This document shows positions 1 through 8,658 of a stretch of 64,000 bases of DNA, piece by piece. The stretch's first letter is position 1. Each line of letters begins with the position of its first letter. The DNA comes from Rudaea sp. 3F27F6 (GTDB lineage: Bacteria; Pseudomonadota; Gammaproteobacteria; Xanthomonadales; Rhodanobacteraceae): contig NZ_SCNG01000002.1 in the NCBI RefSeq assembly GCF_005503555.1, positions 496,001 through 560,000 on the forward strand, read 5' to 3'. Under the pieces are notes generated by a model. It was given only the letters and a program-made list of their open reading frames with translations. It made no database searches and was not told the origin of the DNA. A program made the translations under genes and the position numbers.

Positions 1-32
1 CAAAGCAAAAACGTGGTGCGAAGAAAATTCAT
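1..32 (-). CDS. 5' end of an unidentified gene (about 10 codons in window)
   Basis: An ATG at 32 on the minus strand opens a frame reading MNFLRTTFLL up to the window edge. A basic start followed by hydrophobic residues would suit a signal peptide or membrane protein. It is not the start expected of RbfA, which normally follows infB. Too little is visible to name it. Confidence 0.3.
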   Translation of the reverse strand, partial: MNFLRTTFLL

Positions 33-134
33 GGTCGATCCCCGTGCGAGTTCTCACTCACAGCCAACGCAGCCGCGGGGCGGCACCCCTAAGCGCTACG
101 CCGATTGCCACATCGTACATGAGCGCTGGGCACG

Positions 135-175
135 ACCGCACCGGAGACGGCTTTGCCGATACGTCTCCGGGCGGT
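135..175 (-). other. Strong GC-rich hairpin downstream of infB
   Basis: CCGGAGACG (141-149) and CGTCTCCGG (162-170) are perfect inverted arms. They are extended by ACCGC/GCGGT after one bulged base. The hairpin lies about 45 nt past the infB stop. There is no U-tract, so it may be a 3'-end stabiliser or a Rho-associated structure rather than a classical terminator. A smaller stem (GGCGAGG/CCTCGCC, 211-233) straddles the infB stop codon itself. Confidence 0.4.
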
Positions 176-217
176 ACATCGAAGTCGGGAATCGCGGAAG
201 CCATGAGGCCGGCGAGG

Positions 218-2869
218 TTACAGTGTCCTCGCCACCTCGATGCGCTCGAAGCATTCGATCTGATCGCCTGCCTTGACGTCGTTGTACTGCTTGACGCCGA
301 TGCCGCACTCCGTGCCGTTGCGCACTTCTTCGACGTTTTCCTTGAAGCGGCGCAGCGATTCGAGCTCGCCCTGGAAAATGACCGTGTTGTCGCGCAGCAC
401 GCGGATCGGCTTGTTGCGCTTGACCGTACCCTCGATGACCATACAGCCGGCGATCGCGCCGAACTTCGACGAGCGGAACACGTCGCGCACCTGGGCGATA
501 CCGATGATCTCTTCGCGGATTTCCTTGCCGAGCAGACCCGAAGCGACCTGCTTCACCTGGTCGATCACGTCATAGATGATCGAGAAGTAGCGCAGGTCGA
601 GGCCGTTCGCTTCGATGATCTTGCGTGCCGACGCGTCGGCACGCACGTTGAAGCCGATGATCGTGGCCTTCGACGTCGCCGCGAGCGTCGCGTCGGATTC
701 GGTGATGCCGCCGACGCCCGAGCCGATGACGTGGACTTTGACCTTGTCGTTGCCGATCTTGGTCAGCGCATCGCGCAGCGCTTCGGCCGAACCCTGCACG
801 TCGGCCTTGACGACGAGGTTGAGGGTCTGCTGTCCCTCGCCCTGGCCCATCTGCGCCATGATGTCTTCCATGCGGTTGCCGGCCTGCTTGAGCAGGCGCG
901 CGTCGCGGCGCTTGTGCTGGCGTTCGAGCGCAACGTCCTTGGCCAGGCGCTCGTCCTGCACGACGATGAAGTCGTCGCCCGCATCGGGCACGCCGGAAAG
1001 ACCGAGCAATTGCACCGGAATCGACGGACCCGCGGCGTCGACCTGCTGGCCGCCTTCGTTGAACAACGCACGCACGCGGCCGTATTCGACGCCGCAGACG
1101 ATGAAATCGCCCTTCTTCAACGTGCCTTGCTGCACGAGCACGGTCGCGACCGGGCCGCGGCCCTTGTCGAGGCTCGATTCGACGACCACGCCCGAGGCGA
1201 GGCCGTCCTTGACCGCAGTGAGTTCCATGACCTCGGCCTGCAGCAGGATCGCATCGAGCAGGTTGTCGACGCCGTCGCCGGTTTTCGCCGACACCGGCAC
1301 GATCTGCACGTCGCCGCCCCATTCTTCCGGCACGACTTCGTGCTGGACGAGGCCCTGCTTGACCTGGTCGGGATTCGCCTCGGGCTTGTCCATCTTGTTC
1401 ATCGCGACGATCAGCGGCACCTTCGCCGCGCGCGCGTGATTGATCGCCTCGATCGTCTGCGGCATCACGCCGTCATCGGCGGCGACCACGAGAACGACGA
1501 TGTCGGTCAACTTCGCGCCGCGCGCGCGCATCGCGCTGAACGCGGCGTGGCCCGGGGTATCCAGGAACGAGATCACGCCCTTGTCGGTCTTCACGTGATA
1601 CGCGCCGATGTGCTGGGTGATGCCGCCCGCTTCGCCCGACGCCACCTTGGTGCGGCGGATATAGTCGAGCAGAGAGGTCTTGCCGTGGTCGACGTGGCCC
1701 ATGATCGTGACGACCGGCGGACGCGTCTCTCTGTCGCCGACGATTTCGACCTTAGCCAGCGTGGTTTCGGCGTTGCTCTCTTCCATGCGCGTGGCCTTGT
1801 GGCCGAGTTCCTCGACGACGAGCACGGCCGTGTCGTGGTCGATCGGCTGGTTGATCGTCGCCATCACGCCCATCTTGAACAGCGCGCGCACGACGTCGGC
1901 GCCTTTGACCGCCATCTTCTGCGCGAGATCGGAGACGAGGATCGAATCGCCGATCGGAACGTCGCGCGTGACCGGCGCGGTCGGACGCGAGAAGCCATGC
2001 TGGCCGCTCTGCCCGCGCGTCTGCTCGACGTGTCTGCGCGGCTTGCGCTTGATCGCCCCGCGGCGCGCGTGGCCTTCGTCGGAAAGGTGCAGTTCCGCGC
2101 CGAAGTAACGGCGTGCCGCATCGTCGGCCGAATCGTTGTCGCGCATCTGGTGCGAACCGTGCTTTTTATGACGACCGGCGGCCTGCGCAGCCGCGTCGGT
2201 CTCCGGAGCGCGGGCAGGACGCGGACGCGGCGGTTCGGCCGGCTTGCGCGCCGCGGCCGGCGTTGCGGCCTCGGTCTTCGCCGGGCGTTCGGCCGGTTTT
2301 GCCTCGGTCGCAACGGCGGGGGTCTGTTTTGCCGCCTGTTCCGCGGCGGCTTTGGCCTGCGCCTCGCGGGCTTCGGCTTCGGCGCGCGCGCGCGCTTCTT
2401 CGGCCGCGCGCATCTTGGCCTCTTCTTCGAGGCGGCGACGCTCCTGATCCTGGCGCGTGATTTCTTCGGTCTCGCGCTTGAGCTGCGATTCCGCGAGCTT
2501 CTTCAGCGCATCCTCGCGCTCCGCATCGGGGCGCTGCTCGTTCGGGATTTCGCTGCGCTTGACGTAGGTGCGCTTCTGCCGCACTTCGACGTTGACCGTC
2601 TTGCCACGTGTGGCGCCCTGGTTGACGGTGAGTTCGCTGACCGTGCGGCGCTTGAGCGTCACCTGGCGCGGCGCGTTGTCGTCCGCGGGCGGGGCTTCGC
2701 CCTTGCCGTGCGTGCGGCGCAGGAAGCCGAGCAGCTTGACTTTCTCGGTGCTCGAGACGACCTGATCGGGACTGGAGAACTTCATGCCAGCGCCGTCAAG
2801 CTGGGTAAGCAGCTTGTCCACGCTCATGCCGAGCACACCGGCGAGTTGTTTGATCGTTACGTCCGACAT
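218..2869 (-). CDS. infB: Translation initiation factor IF-2
   Basis: IF-2 is the GTPase that brings fMet-tRNA to the 30S subunit and promotes 50S joining; it acts in the cytosol. The product is 883 aa. It has an N-terminal IF2_N module ([16 protein letters not shown]), a long charged Ala/Glu/Arg linker, a second IF2_N-like module near residue 310, then the G domain with GHVDHGKT at 391-398, DTPGH and NKMDKP, followed by the C-terminal fMet-tRNA-binding region. The ATG at 2869 is preferred over an upstream in-frame ATG at 2968 because it begins the conserved IF2_N module and has a GAGGAG ribosome-binding site. It follows nusA by 149 nt, as in the classical nusA operon. The next gene inward is not rbfA. 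Confidence 0.97.
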   Translation of the reverse strand: MSDVTIKQLAGVLGMSVDKLLTQLDGAGMKFSSPDQVVSSTEKVKLLGFLRRTHGKGEAPPADDNAPRQVTLKRRTVSELTVNQGATRGKTVNVEVRQKRTYVKRSEIPNEQRPDAEREDALKKLAESQLKRETEEITRQDQERRRLEEEAKMRAAEEARARAEAEAREAQAKAAAEQAAKQTPAVATEAKPAERPAKTEAATPAAARKPAEPPRPRPARAPETDAAAQAAGRHKKHGSHQMRDNDSADDAARRYFGAELHLSDEGHARRGAIKRKPRRHVEQTRGQSGQHGFSRPTAPVTRDVPIGDSILVSDLAQKMAVKGADVVRALFKMGVMATINQPIDHDTAVLVVEELGHKATRMEESNAETTLAKVEIVGDRETRPPVVTIMGHVDHGKTSLLDYIRRTKVASGEAGGITQHIGAYHVKTDKGVISFLDTPGHAAFSAMRARGAKLTDIVVLVVAADDGVMPQTIEAINHARAAKVPLIVAMNKMDKPEANPDQVKQGLVQHEVVPEEWGGDVQIVPVSAKTGDGVDNLLDAILLQAEVMELTAVKDGLASGVVVESSLDKGRGPVATVLVQQGTLKKGDFIVCGVEYGRVRALFNEGGQQVDAAGPSIPVQLLGLSGVPDAGDDFIVVQDERLAKDVALERQHKRRDARLLKQAGNRMEDIMAQMGQGEGQQTLNLVVKADVQGSAEALRDALTKIGNDKVKVHVIGSGVGGITESDATLAATSKATIIGFNVRADASARKIIEANGLDLRYFSIIYDVIDQVKQVASGLLGKEIREEIIGIAQVRDVFRSSKFGAIAGCMVIEGTVKRNKPIRVLRDNTVIFQGELESLRRFKENVEEVRNGTECGIGVKQYNDVKAGDQIECFERIEVARTL

Positions 2870-3018
2870 GGTTCCTGACTTCTCCTCGCGGCGAGGCGCA
2901 GTGTCGATCGCGCCTTGCCCTTGTTCGCTTCTGTCGCCGCTCCTGCCGAAGCGGGAACCGACGAGCACTATGGGCTCAAGTGTTCATACGTACACCTGAT
3001 TCATTCTGATCTTGTCGA

Positions 3019-4512
3019 CTACGCCGCAACCGCCTGCCTTGCCGCCATGATCAGCGCCGACGCGCGCTGCTCGTCGACGCCGTCGATGGCAAGCTCAATC
3101 AGTTCGTCGGTGGCGAGATCGGCGAGGTTCTCGCGCGTCACGATCTTGTGCTGCGCGAGCGCAAACGCGGTCGCCTCGTCCATGCCCGTGACGCTGAGCA
3201 GGTCGTCGGCCGGCTTATGTTCGTCGATGTCTTCCTCGACCGCGAGCGCATCGGTGAGCAGCGCATCGCGCGCACGTGCGCGCAGCTCCTCGACGATGTC
3301 CTCGTCGAAGCCTTCGATGCCGAGCAGCTCGGCGGTCGGCACGTAGGCGATTTCCTCGACCGTCGAGAAACCTTCCTGCACGAGGATCGCGGCGATTTCC
3401 GCATCGACCTCGAGCTTGGCCTGGAACAGTTCGCGCGCCGTGGCCTGTTCGGCCTCGGACTTCGCCGCGACCTGGTCCTGCGTCATCACGTTGAGCTGCC
3501 AGCCCGAGAGCTTGGACGCGAGGCGCACGTTCTGGCCGCCGCGGCCGATCGCCTGCGAGAGCTTGTCCTCGGCGACAGCGATATCCATCGAGTGCTTGTC
3601 TTCGTCGACGATGATCGACTGCACCTCGGCCGGCGCCATCGCGTTGATGACGAACTGCGCCGCGTTATCGTTCCACAGCACGATGTCGATGCGCTCGCCG
3701 TTGAGTTCGTTCGACACCGCCTGCACGCGCGAACCGCGCATGCCGATGCAAGCGCCGATCGGATCGGTACGGTGGTCGTGCGCGATCACGGCGATCTTGG
3801 CGCGATCGCCGGCGTCGCGCGCCGCGGCCTTGATCTCGACGAGACCCTGGCCGACTTCGGGCACTTCGAGCTTGAACAGCTCGATCATGAATTCGGGGGC
3901 GGTACGCGACACGAACAACTGCGGGCCGCGCTGCTCGGCGCGCACTTCGTACAGATAGCCGCGCACGCGGTCGCCGGCGCGCACCGCTTCGCGTGGAACC
4001 GCCTTGTCGCGCGAAATATAGGCTTCGGCATTGCCGCCGAGATCGAGATAGATGCTGCCGCGCTCGACGCGCTTGACCACGCCGGTGACGAGTTCGCCGA
4101 CGCGATCCTTGAATGCGGAGACGACGAGCGCACGCTCGGCCTCGCGCACATGCTGGACGATGACCTGCTTGGCGGCCTGCGCGGAGATGCGGCCGAAATC
4201 GGGGTTGTCGATCTTCTCTTCGATCCAGTCGCCGACCTGCGCGTCGGCCTTGGCGTCGACCGCGTCCATCAGGCGGAGCTGGCGGTCCGGGGACTCCATG
4301 ACCACGTCGTCGGGAACGACTTCCCAACGGCGGAAGGTGACATATTCGCCGCTGTTGCGATCGATCGAAACTCGCGCGGCAACGTCTTCGTTCGGATAGC
4401 GCTTCTTCGCCGCAGACGCGAGCGCCGCCTCGAGCGCGTGAAAGATCACGTCGCGTTCGACGCCCTTCTCGTTCGCCACCGCATCAGCCACCAACAACAA
4501 TTCTTTGCTCAT
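3019..4512 (-). CDS. nusA: Transcription termination/antitermination factor NusA
   Basis: NusA binds RNA polymerase and nascent RNA and modulates pausing, termination and antitermination. The product is 497 aa, the usual gammaproteobacterial length. It has an N-terminal polymerase-binding domain, an S1 domain ([19 protein letters not shown]), KH domains ([34 protein letters not shown]) and two C-terminal acidic helix-hairpin repeats. The start at [12 protein letters not shown] has GGAG seven bases upstream; a 17-codon in-frame extension was not used. It lies between rimP and infB. The 169-nt gap to rimP is unusual because it holds a repeat and a tRNA fragment. Confidence 0.97.
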   Translation of the reverse strand: MSKELLLVADAVANEKGVERDVIFHALEAALASAAKKRYPNEDVAARVSIDRNSGEYVTFRRWEVVPDDVVMESPDRQLRLMDAVDAKADAQVGDWIEEKIDNPDFGRISAQAAKQVIVQHVREAERALVVSAFKDRVGELVTGVVKRVERGSIYLDLGGNAEAYISRDKAVPREAVRAGDRVRGYLYEVRAEQRGPQLFVSRTAPEFMIELFKLEVPEVGQGLVEIKAAARDAGDRAKIAVIAHDHRTDPIGACIGMRGSRVQAVSNELNGERIDIVLWNDNAAQFVINAMAPAEVQSIIVDEDKHSMDIAVAEDKLSQAIGRGGQNVRLASKLSGWQLNVMTQDQVAAKSEAEQATARELFQAKLEVDAEIAAILVQEGFSTVEEIAYVPTAELLGIEGFDEDIVEELRARARDALLTDALAVEEDIDEHKPADDLLSVTGMDEATAFALAQHKIVTRENLADLATDELIELAIDGVDEQRASALIMAARQAVAA

Positions 4513-4558
4513 TTCGATTCTCCAGAGCCCGCTCCGCGAGCTCGTCGTCTTTTTCTTT

Positions 4559-4584
4559 GTCATTCCCGCGGAAACGGGAATCCA
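4559..4584. repeat. Short palindromic repeat, ATTCCCGC family (single unit)
   Basis: The core ATTCCCGCGGAAACGGGAAT is a copy of the motif seen as paired units at 8561-8653, 16911-17000 and 51151-51252. The shape, ATTCCC-N8-GGGAAT, resembles the dRS3 element described in Neisseria, a form widespread in proteobacteria. It sits in the nusA-rimP gap directly beside a tRNA fragment. Confidence 0.75.
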
Positions 4585-4619
4585 ACGCCCTGTTCTTCCA
4601 TCTTTCCTGCGAGTTCAAC

Positions 4620-4648
4620 TCGTAGGTTCAAATCCTGCCCCCGCTACC
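4620..4648 (+). repeat. 29-nt copy of the tRNA-fMet 3' end, inverted relative to the gene
   Basis: The 29 bases from TCGTAGGTTC to CCCGCTACC are identical to the T-arm and acceptor 3' strand of the tRNA-fMet gene at 5420-5496, but lie on the opposite strand about 770 nt away. Homology stops one base short of the CCA end. No matching 5' half exists, so this is not a functional tRNA. Integrases often leave such 3'-end copies at attachment sites. Confidence 0.85.
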
Positions 4649-4681
4649 CATTTTTCGCGGACAGATGCTGCGGGCAGAACG

Positions 4682-5188
4682 TTATTTCTTGCTTTTCTCG
4701 GCCTTGCCGCTTTTTCCCGGCTTCTTCGGTTCGTCGAACTGCGCCACGAGCTTGGCCTTGTGTACGTTGCCGTGCGCAATGTTCACCGCGGCACCATCCT
4801 GCTCGACCGTGATCGTCTCGCCTTCGACGGCGAGAATCGGGCCTTGGAAACGACGCCGTCCGTTCAGCGGCAGGCTCAGTTCGATCTTCGCTTCCTCGCC
4901 GACGAAACGCGCGAACTGTTCGGGCGTGTACAGCGGACGGTCCAGACCCGGTGAAGACACTTCGAGCGTGTAGCGGCCGACGATCGGATCGTTCACGTCG
5001 AACAGCGCCGACACTTGACGACTGACCAACTCGCAATCGTCCACCGTCACCGCGCGATCGGCTGCGTCGATGTATACGCGCACAAGCGAGTTGCCATGCG
5101 ACGGGCTGTACTCGACGCCGAGGCATTCCAGGCCCATGTCCGCGATCGCGGGCGATACCAGATTGGTCAGTTCCTCGTTTCTCATCAT
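4682..5188 (-). CDS. rimP: Ribosome maturation factor RimP
   Basis: RimP assists 30S subunit maturation in the cytosol. The product is 168 aa, with the conserved LEVSSPGLDRPL segment near residues 75-86 and a lysine-rich tail (KKPGKSGKAEKSKK). It is the first gene of the rimP-nusA-infB set. No strong ribosome-binding site is visible; ATG at 5188 or the adjacent ATG at 5185 could start the protein. A terminator-like hairpin at 5311-5336 separates it from tRNA-fMet, so it may rely on read-through or on a promoter in 5189-5310. Confidence 0.95.
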   Translation of the reverse strand: MMRNEELTNLVSPAIADMGLECLGVEYSPSHGNSLVRVYIDAADRAVTVDDCELVSRQVSALFDVNDPIVGRYTLEVSSPGLDRPLYTPEQFARFVGEEAKIELSLPLNGRRRFQGPILAVEGETITVEQDGAAVNIAHGNVHKAKLVAQFDEPKKPGKSGKAEKSKK

Positions 5189-5310
5189 TCGGATAAAGCG
5201 GATTCACTCGTAGGGGCCCGATTGGCCGAGCCCGGCTTTTATTTGACTTGCATCTGCAGCGCGAACGTCCGGTTCGACCTTTCGCCCCTCTGCAGCCGAC
5301 AAATTCCAGA

Positions 5311-5336
5311 AACAAAAAATGGGCCATAGGCCCATT
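5311..5336 (-). terminator. Rho-independent terminator between tRNA-fMet and rimP
   Basis: Read on the minus strand, AATGGGCC-TAT-GGCCCATT is followed by TTTTGTTT. It lies about 85 nt after the tRNA-fMet 3' end. It would end the tRNA transcript or attenuate entry into rimP-nusA-infB. Confidence 0.8.
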
Positions 5337-5419
5337 CCTTAGTCCGCCGTTTTTATCCAGAAACCGGCGATCCGCATCCTGCGAAGAAAGTGCCGGACTG
5401 GCCGGGCACTCAGAAAAAT

Positions 5420-5496
<77 letters not shown>

Positions 5497-5508
5497 CCAG
5501 GGAACGCA

Positions 5509-5538
5509 ATTCTAGTCCTAAACCGCAGTATTTTGCAA
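5509..5538 (-). promoter_or_regulatory. Sigma70-like promoter of tRNA-fMet
   Basis: Minus strand: TTGCAA (5533-5538), 18-nt spacer, TAGAAT (5509-5514). Transcription would start a few bases before the tRNA 5' end at 5496. Confidence 0.65.
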
Positions 5539-5570
5539 GGACGTTAAATCACTTGTTTGTTTTATTTCAC

Positions 5571-7016
5571 TCAGCCCGCGCCCATCGCGCGGTAGCACCA
5601 GCTCAGCAGCGGGCCGAAGAACAAACCGAGGAACAGCAAGGCGGCGCCGTTGACCGAAAGAATCCAGCGCAGCGGGATATCGTGCGGCAAGGCGAGCACG
5701 CCCTTCTCCACCGGCGCATCGAAATACATCACCTTGATCACGCGCAGATAGTAGAACGCGCCGACGATGGCGAAGACGATAGCGACGATCGACAGCCAGA
5801 GCATGCCGGCGTCGAGCGCGGCCTTGAGCACGAGCAGCTTGGCGAAGAAGCCGAACAGCGGCGGAATGCCGGCGAGCGAGGCCATCACCAGCAGCACGAC
5901 GAAGGCGTACCAGGGATTGCGCTGGTTGAGGCCTTTGAAGTCGTCGATCTCTTCGGCCTCGAAGCCCGCGCGCGCAAGCAGCAGGATCGAACCGAACGCC
6001 GCGGCCGACATGATTGCGTAGGCGATCGCGTAGAACATCGCCGCGGCATAGCCGGACGGCGTACCGTTCGCGAGGCCGAGCAGAAGGAAGCCGACGTGCG
6101 AAATCGTCGAGTACGCGAGCATGCGCTTGAGGTTGCTTTGCGCGATCGCGACGACGTTGCCGATACCGAGCGACAGCACCGCGAGTACGGCGAGCATATC
6201 GCCCCAATGCTGGTGCAGGCCGCCGAGCGCGCCTTCGAGCAGACGCCAAGCCATGCCGAACGCGGCGATCTTCGGCGCCGAGCCGATGAAGGTCGTCACC
6301 GCCGTGGGCGAACCTTGATAGACATCGGGCAGCCACATGTGGAACGGCGCCGCACCGAACTTGAAGCCGATGCCGGCGACGAGGAAGACCAGTCCGAACG
6401 TCAGCAGGACCTTGTTGTCGCCGACGCCGGAGGCCACGAGTTCGTGGATGCTCTTCAGATCCAGCGTACCGGTCGCACCGTAGATCATCGACATGCCGTA
6501 GAGCAGGATGCCCGAGGCCAGCGCGCCGAGCACGAAGTACTTCATCGCCGCTTCGGACGACAACGGCGAATCTCGATTGAGCGCGACCAGCGCATACGAC
6601 GACAGCGTCAGCAGTTCGAGGCCGACGTAGATCATCACCAGACTGCCGGCCGAGACGAGCAGCATCATGCCGAGCGTCGCGAACAGGCAGAGTATGTAGA
6701 ACTCGCCGACGTAGAGCTTGCGATCCTTCAGATAGTTGCGCGCGTAGACGAACACCGCGATGACGATAAGCAGGATGAAGACTTTGAGCAGCCGCGAGAC
6801 GGCATCGTGAACGAACATGCCGGAGAAACCGCGTCCCGGCGCCACCGAATAGACGACGAGCGCCAGCGTGGCGACGAGCACGCCGATCGCCAGCCAGTGG
6901 GTGACGTCGCGCTGCGACGGCTTGACCAGCAGGTCGACCGCGATCAAGCCGCAAACCGCGAACAGCAGGAACGCTTCGGGCAGAAGCAGATAGAGATCGT
7001 GAAGGCTAAATGGCAT
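5571..7016 (-). CDS. nuoN: NADH-quinone oxidoreductase subunit N
   Basis: This is one of the three antiporter-like proton-pumping subunits of complex I in the inner membrane. The product is 481 aa with about 14 hydrophobic segments and the conserved stretches EAAMKYFVLGALASG, KFGAAPFHMWLPDVYQGSPT and NLKRMLAYSTISHVGF, which carry the lysines and acidic residue of the proton channel. The start at MPFSLHDLYLLLPEAF (7016) is just after the nuoM stop. It is the last gene of the nuo operon; tRNA-fMet follows on the same strand. Confidence 0.97.
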   Translation of the reverse strand: MPFSLHDLYLLLPEAFLLFAVCGLIAVDLLVKPSQRDVTHWLAIGVLVATLALVVYSVAPGRGFSGMFVHDAVSRLLKVFILLIVIAVFVYARNYLKDRKLYVGEFYILCLFATLGMMLLVSAGSLVMIYVGLELLTLSSYALVALNRDSPLSSEAAMKYFVLGALASGILLYGMSMIYGATGTLDLKSIHELVASGVGDNKVLLTFGLVFLVAGIGFKFGAAPFHMWLPDVYQGSPTAVTTFIGSAPKIAAFGMAWRLLEGALGGLHQHWGDMLAVLAVLSLGIGNVVAIAQSNLKRMLAYSTISHVGFLLLGLANGTPSGYAAAMFYAIAYAIMSAAAFGSILLLARAGFEAEEIDDFKGLNQRNPWYAFVVLLVMASLAGIPPLFGFFAKLLVLKAALDAGMLWLSIVAIVFAIVGAFYYLRVIKVMYFDAPVEKGVLALPHDIPLRWILSVNGAALLFLGLFFGPLLSWCYRAMGAG

Positions 7017-7021
7017 GGTGA

Positions 7022-8533
7022 TTATCCGACCTTGACGATCAGCAGCTGATCGACAATGTGTTTGATCGAGGCGTCCATCAGATGCGTCAGCGGCGCCGGC
7101 CAGATGCCGAACAGCAGGGTCGCTGCCGCGAACGTGCCGAGCACGAGCGCCTCGCGCGCATTGATGTCTTTCAGCTTGGCGACGTGATCGTTGGTCACAT
7201 CGCCCCAGATCACGCGCTTGACCAGCCACAGCGTGTAGGCCGCGCCGATGATCAGGGTGAACGCGGCGAGCGCGGCAATCCAGAAGTTCGACTGGAAGCT
7301 GGCAAGGATCACCATGAACTCGCCGACGAAGCCACTCGTTCCGGGCAGGCCGCAATTGGCCATTGCGAACAGCACGACGAAGGCGGCGTACCACGGCATG
7401 GTGTTCACCACGCCGCCGTAGTCCTTGATCATGCGCGTGTGCATGCGATCGTAGATGACGCCGACGCACGAGAACATCGCGCCGGAGACAAAGCCGTGCG
7501 AGATCATCTGCACCATCGCGCCGGAGACGCCGAGATACGCGGCGTCCTTGTTGCCGCCGACGCGCACCAGCGCGAGCGAAATGAAGATGCCGAGGGTGAC
7601 GAAGCCCATGTGCGAAACGGACGAATACGCGATCAGCTTCTTCATGTCCTCCTGCACCAGAGCGACGAAGCCGACGTAGATCACCGCGACCAGGGACAGC
7701 GCGATCAGCAGCCAGGCGAAATGCTGGCTCGCGTCAGGCGTGATCGGCAGCGAGAAGCGCAGGAAACCGTAGCCGCCGATCTTCAGCATGATCGCGGCCA
7801 GGATCACCGAACCGCCGGTCGGCGCCTCGACGTGGGCATCGGGCAACCAAGTGTGCACCGGCCACATCGGCACCTTGACCGCGAACGCGATCAGGAAGGC
7901 GAAGAACAGCCACGACTGCTGCTCAAGAGTGAGCTTGAGCGCGGCAAGCTGCGACAGCTCCCAACTGTTCGACTGCGTGTACAGATAGATCAGCCCGACC
8001 AGCATGAAGATCGAGCCGAAGAACGTGTAGAGGAAGAACTTCAGGGTCGCGTAGACGCGACGCGGGCCGCCCCAGATGCCGATGATGATGAACATCGGAA
8101 TCAACATGCCTTCGAAGAACACGTAGAACAGCAGTGCGTCGAGCGCGCAGAACACGCCGACCATCAGACCTTCGAGCACGAGGAAGGCGGCAAGGTACTG
8201 GTTGACCTTGTCGTGCACCGAATCCCAGGCGCCGAGAATGACGAGCACGGTGACGAAGGTCGTCAGCACAATCAGCGCGACCGAGATGCCGTCGACGCCG
8301 AGATGGTAGTTGGCGTTGATCGCCGCGATCCAGCGATGCTGTTCGATGAACTGCATGGTGCCCGCGGCCGCGTCATAGCCCGTCAGCAGCTGAATGCTGA
8401 CGATGAAGGTGACGATGGCGACGGCAAGCGCGAGCCAGCGCGCCCCCTTGGCCCGATGCGTGCCCAGCGCGAGCACGGCGAAACCACCGACGATCGGCAG
8501 CCAGATCAGGATGCTTAACAGCGATTGCATCAT
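7022..8533 (-). CDS. nuoM: NADH-quinone oxidoreductase subunit M
   Basis: Antiporter-like membrane subunit of complex I. The product is 503 aa. It has the conserved FFEGMLIPMFIIIGIWGG segment carrying the channel Glu, AFAVKVPMWPVHTWLPDAHVEAPT with the channel Lys, and EDMKKLIAYSSVSHMGF. The first two codons are both ATG, so the start is 8533 or 8530. It is separated from nuoL by a 125-nt gap containing a paired palindromic repeat and from nuoN by 5 nt. Confidence 0.97.
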   Translation of the reverse strand: MMQSLLSILIWLPIVGGFAVLALGTHRAKGARWLALAVAIVTFIVSIQLLTGYDAAAGTMQFIEQHRWIAAINANYHLGVDGISVALIVLTTFVTVLVILGAWDSVHDKVNQYLAAFLVLEGLMVGVFCALDALLFYVFFEGMLIPMFIIIGIWGGPRRVYATLKFFLYTFFGSIFMLVGLIYLYTQSNSWELSQLAALKLTLEQQSWLFFAFLIAFAVKVPMWPVHTWLPDAHVEAPTGGSVILAAIMLKIGGYGFLRFSLPITPDASQHFAWLLIALSLVAVIYVGFVALVQEDMKKLIAYSSVSHMGFVTLGIFISLALVRVGGNKDAAYLGVSGAMVQMISHGFVSGAMFSCVGVIYDRMHTRMIKDYGGVVNTMPWYAAFVVLFAMANCGLPGTSGFVGEFMVILASFQSNFWIAALAAFTLIIGAAYTLWLVKRVIWGDVTNDHVAKLKDINAREALVLGTFAAATLLFGIWPAPLTHLMDASIKHIVDQLLIVKVG

Positions 8534-8560
8534 TTACTCAGTCCCGTTTGATCTTCTTAG

Positions 8561-8653
8561 CTCGTCATTCCCGCGAAGGCGGGAATCCAGCGCCTTAGCT
8601 GTTCAAAAGCAAAGTCGCTGGATTCCCGCCAAGAGCGCGCGGGAATGACGAGC
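8561..8653. repeat. Paired palindromic repeat, ATTCCCGC family, in the nuoL-nuoM gap
   Basis: Two oppositely oriented units, CTCGTCATTCCCGCG...GGAATCCAGCG and its inverse ending GGGAATGACGAGC, bracket a short core, so the whole 93 bp can fold into one long hairpin. Near-identical paired units are at 16911-17000 and 51151-51252. The element fills almost all of the gap. Confidence 0.88.
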
Positions 8654-8658
8654 AAAAT

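Noticed and set aside
44-2878. Open frame of 944 codons on the plus strand opposite infB
   Set aside because: Mirror of the infB coding frame in GC-rich DNA; low-complexity Arg/Asp/Ala-rich translation with no domain.
4600-4650. Possible complete tRNA gene between nusA and rimP
   Set aside because: Only the T-arm and acceptor 3' strand are present; no D-arm, anticodon arm or acceptor 5' strand can be built.
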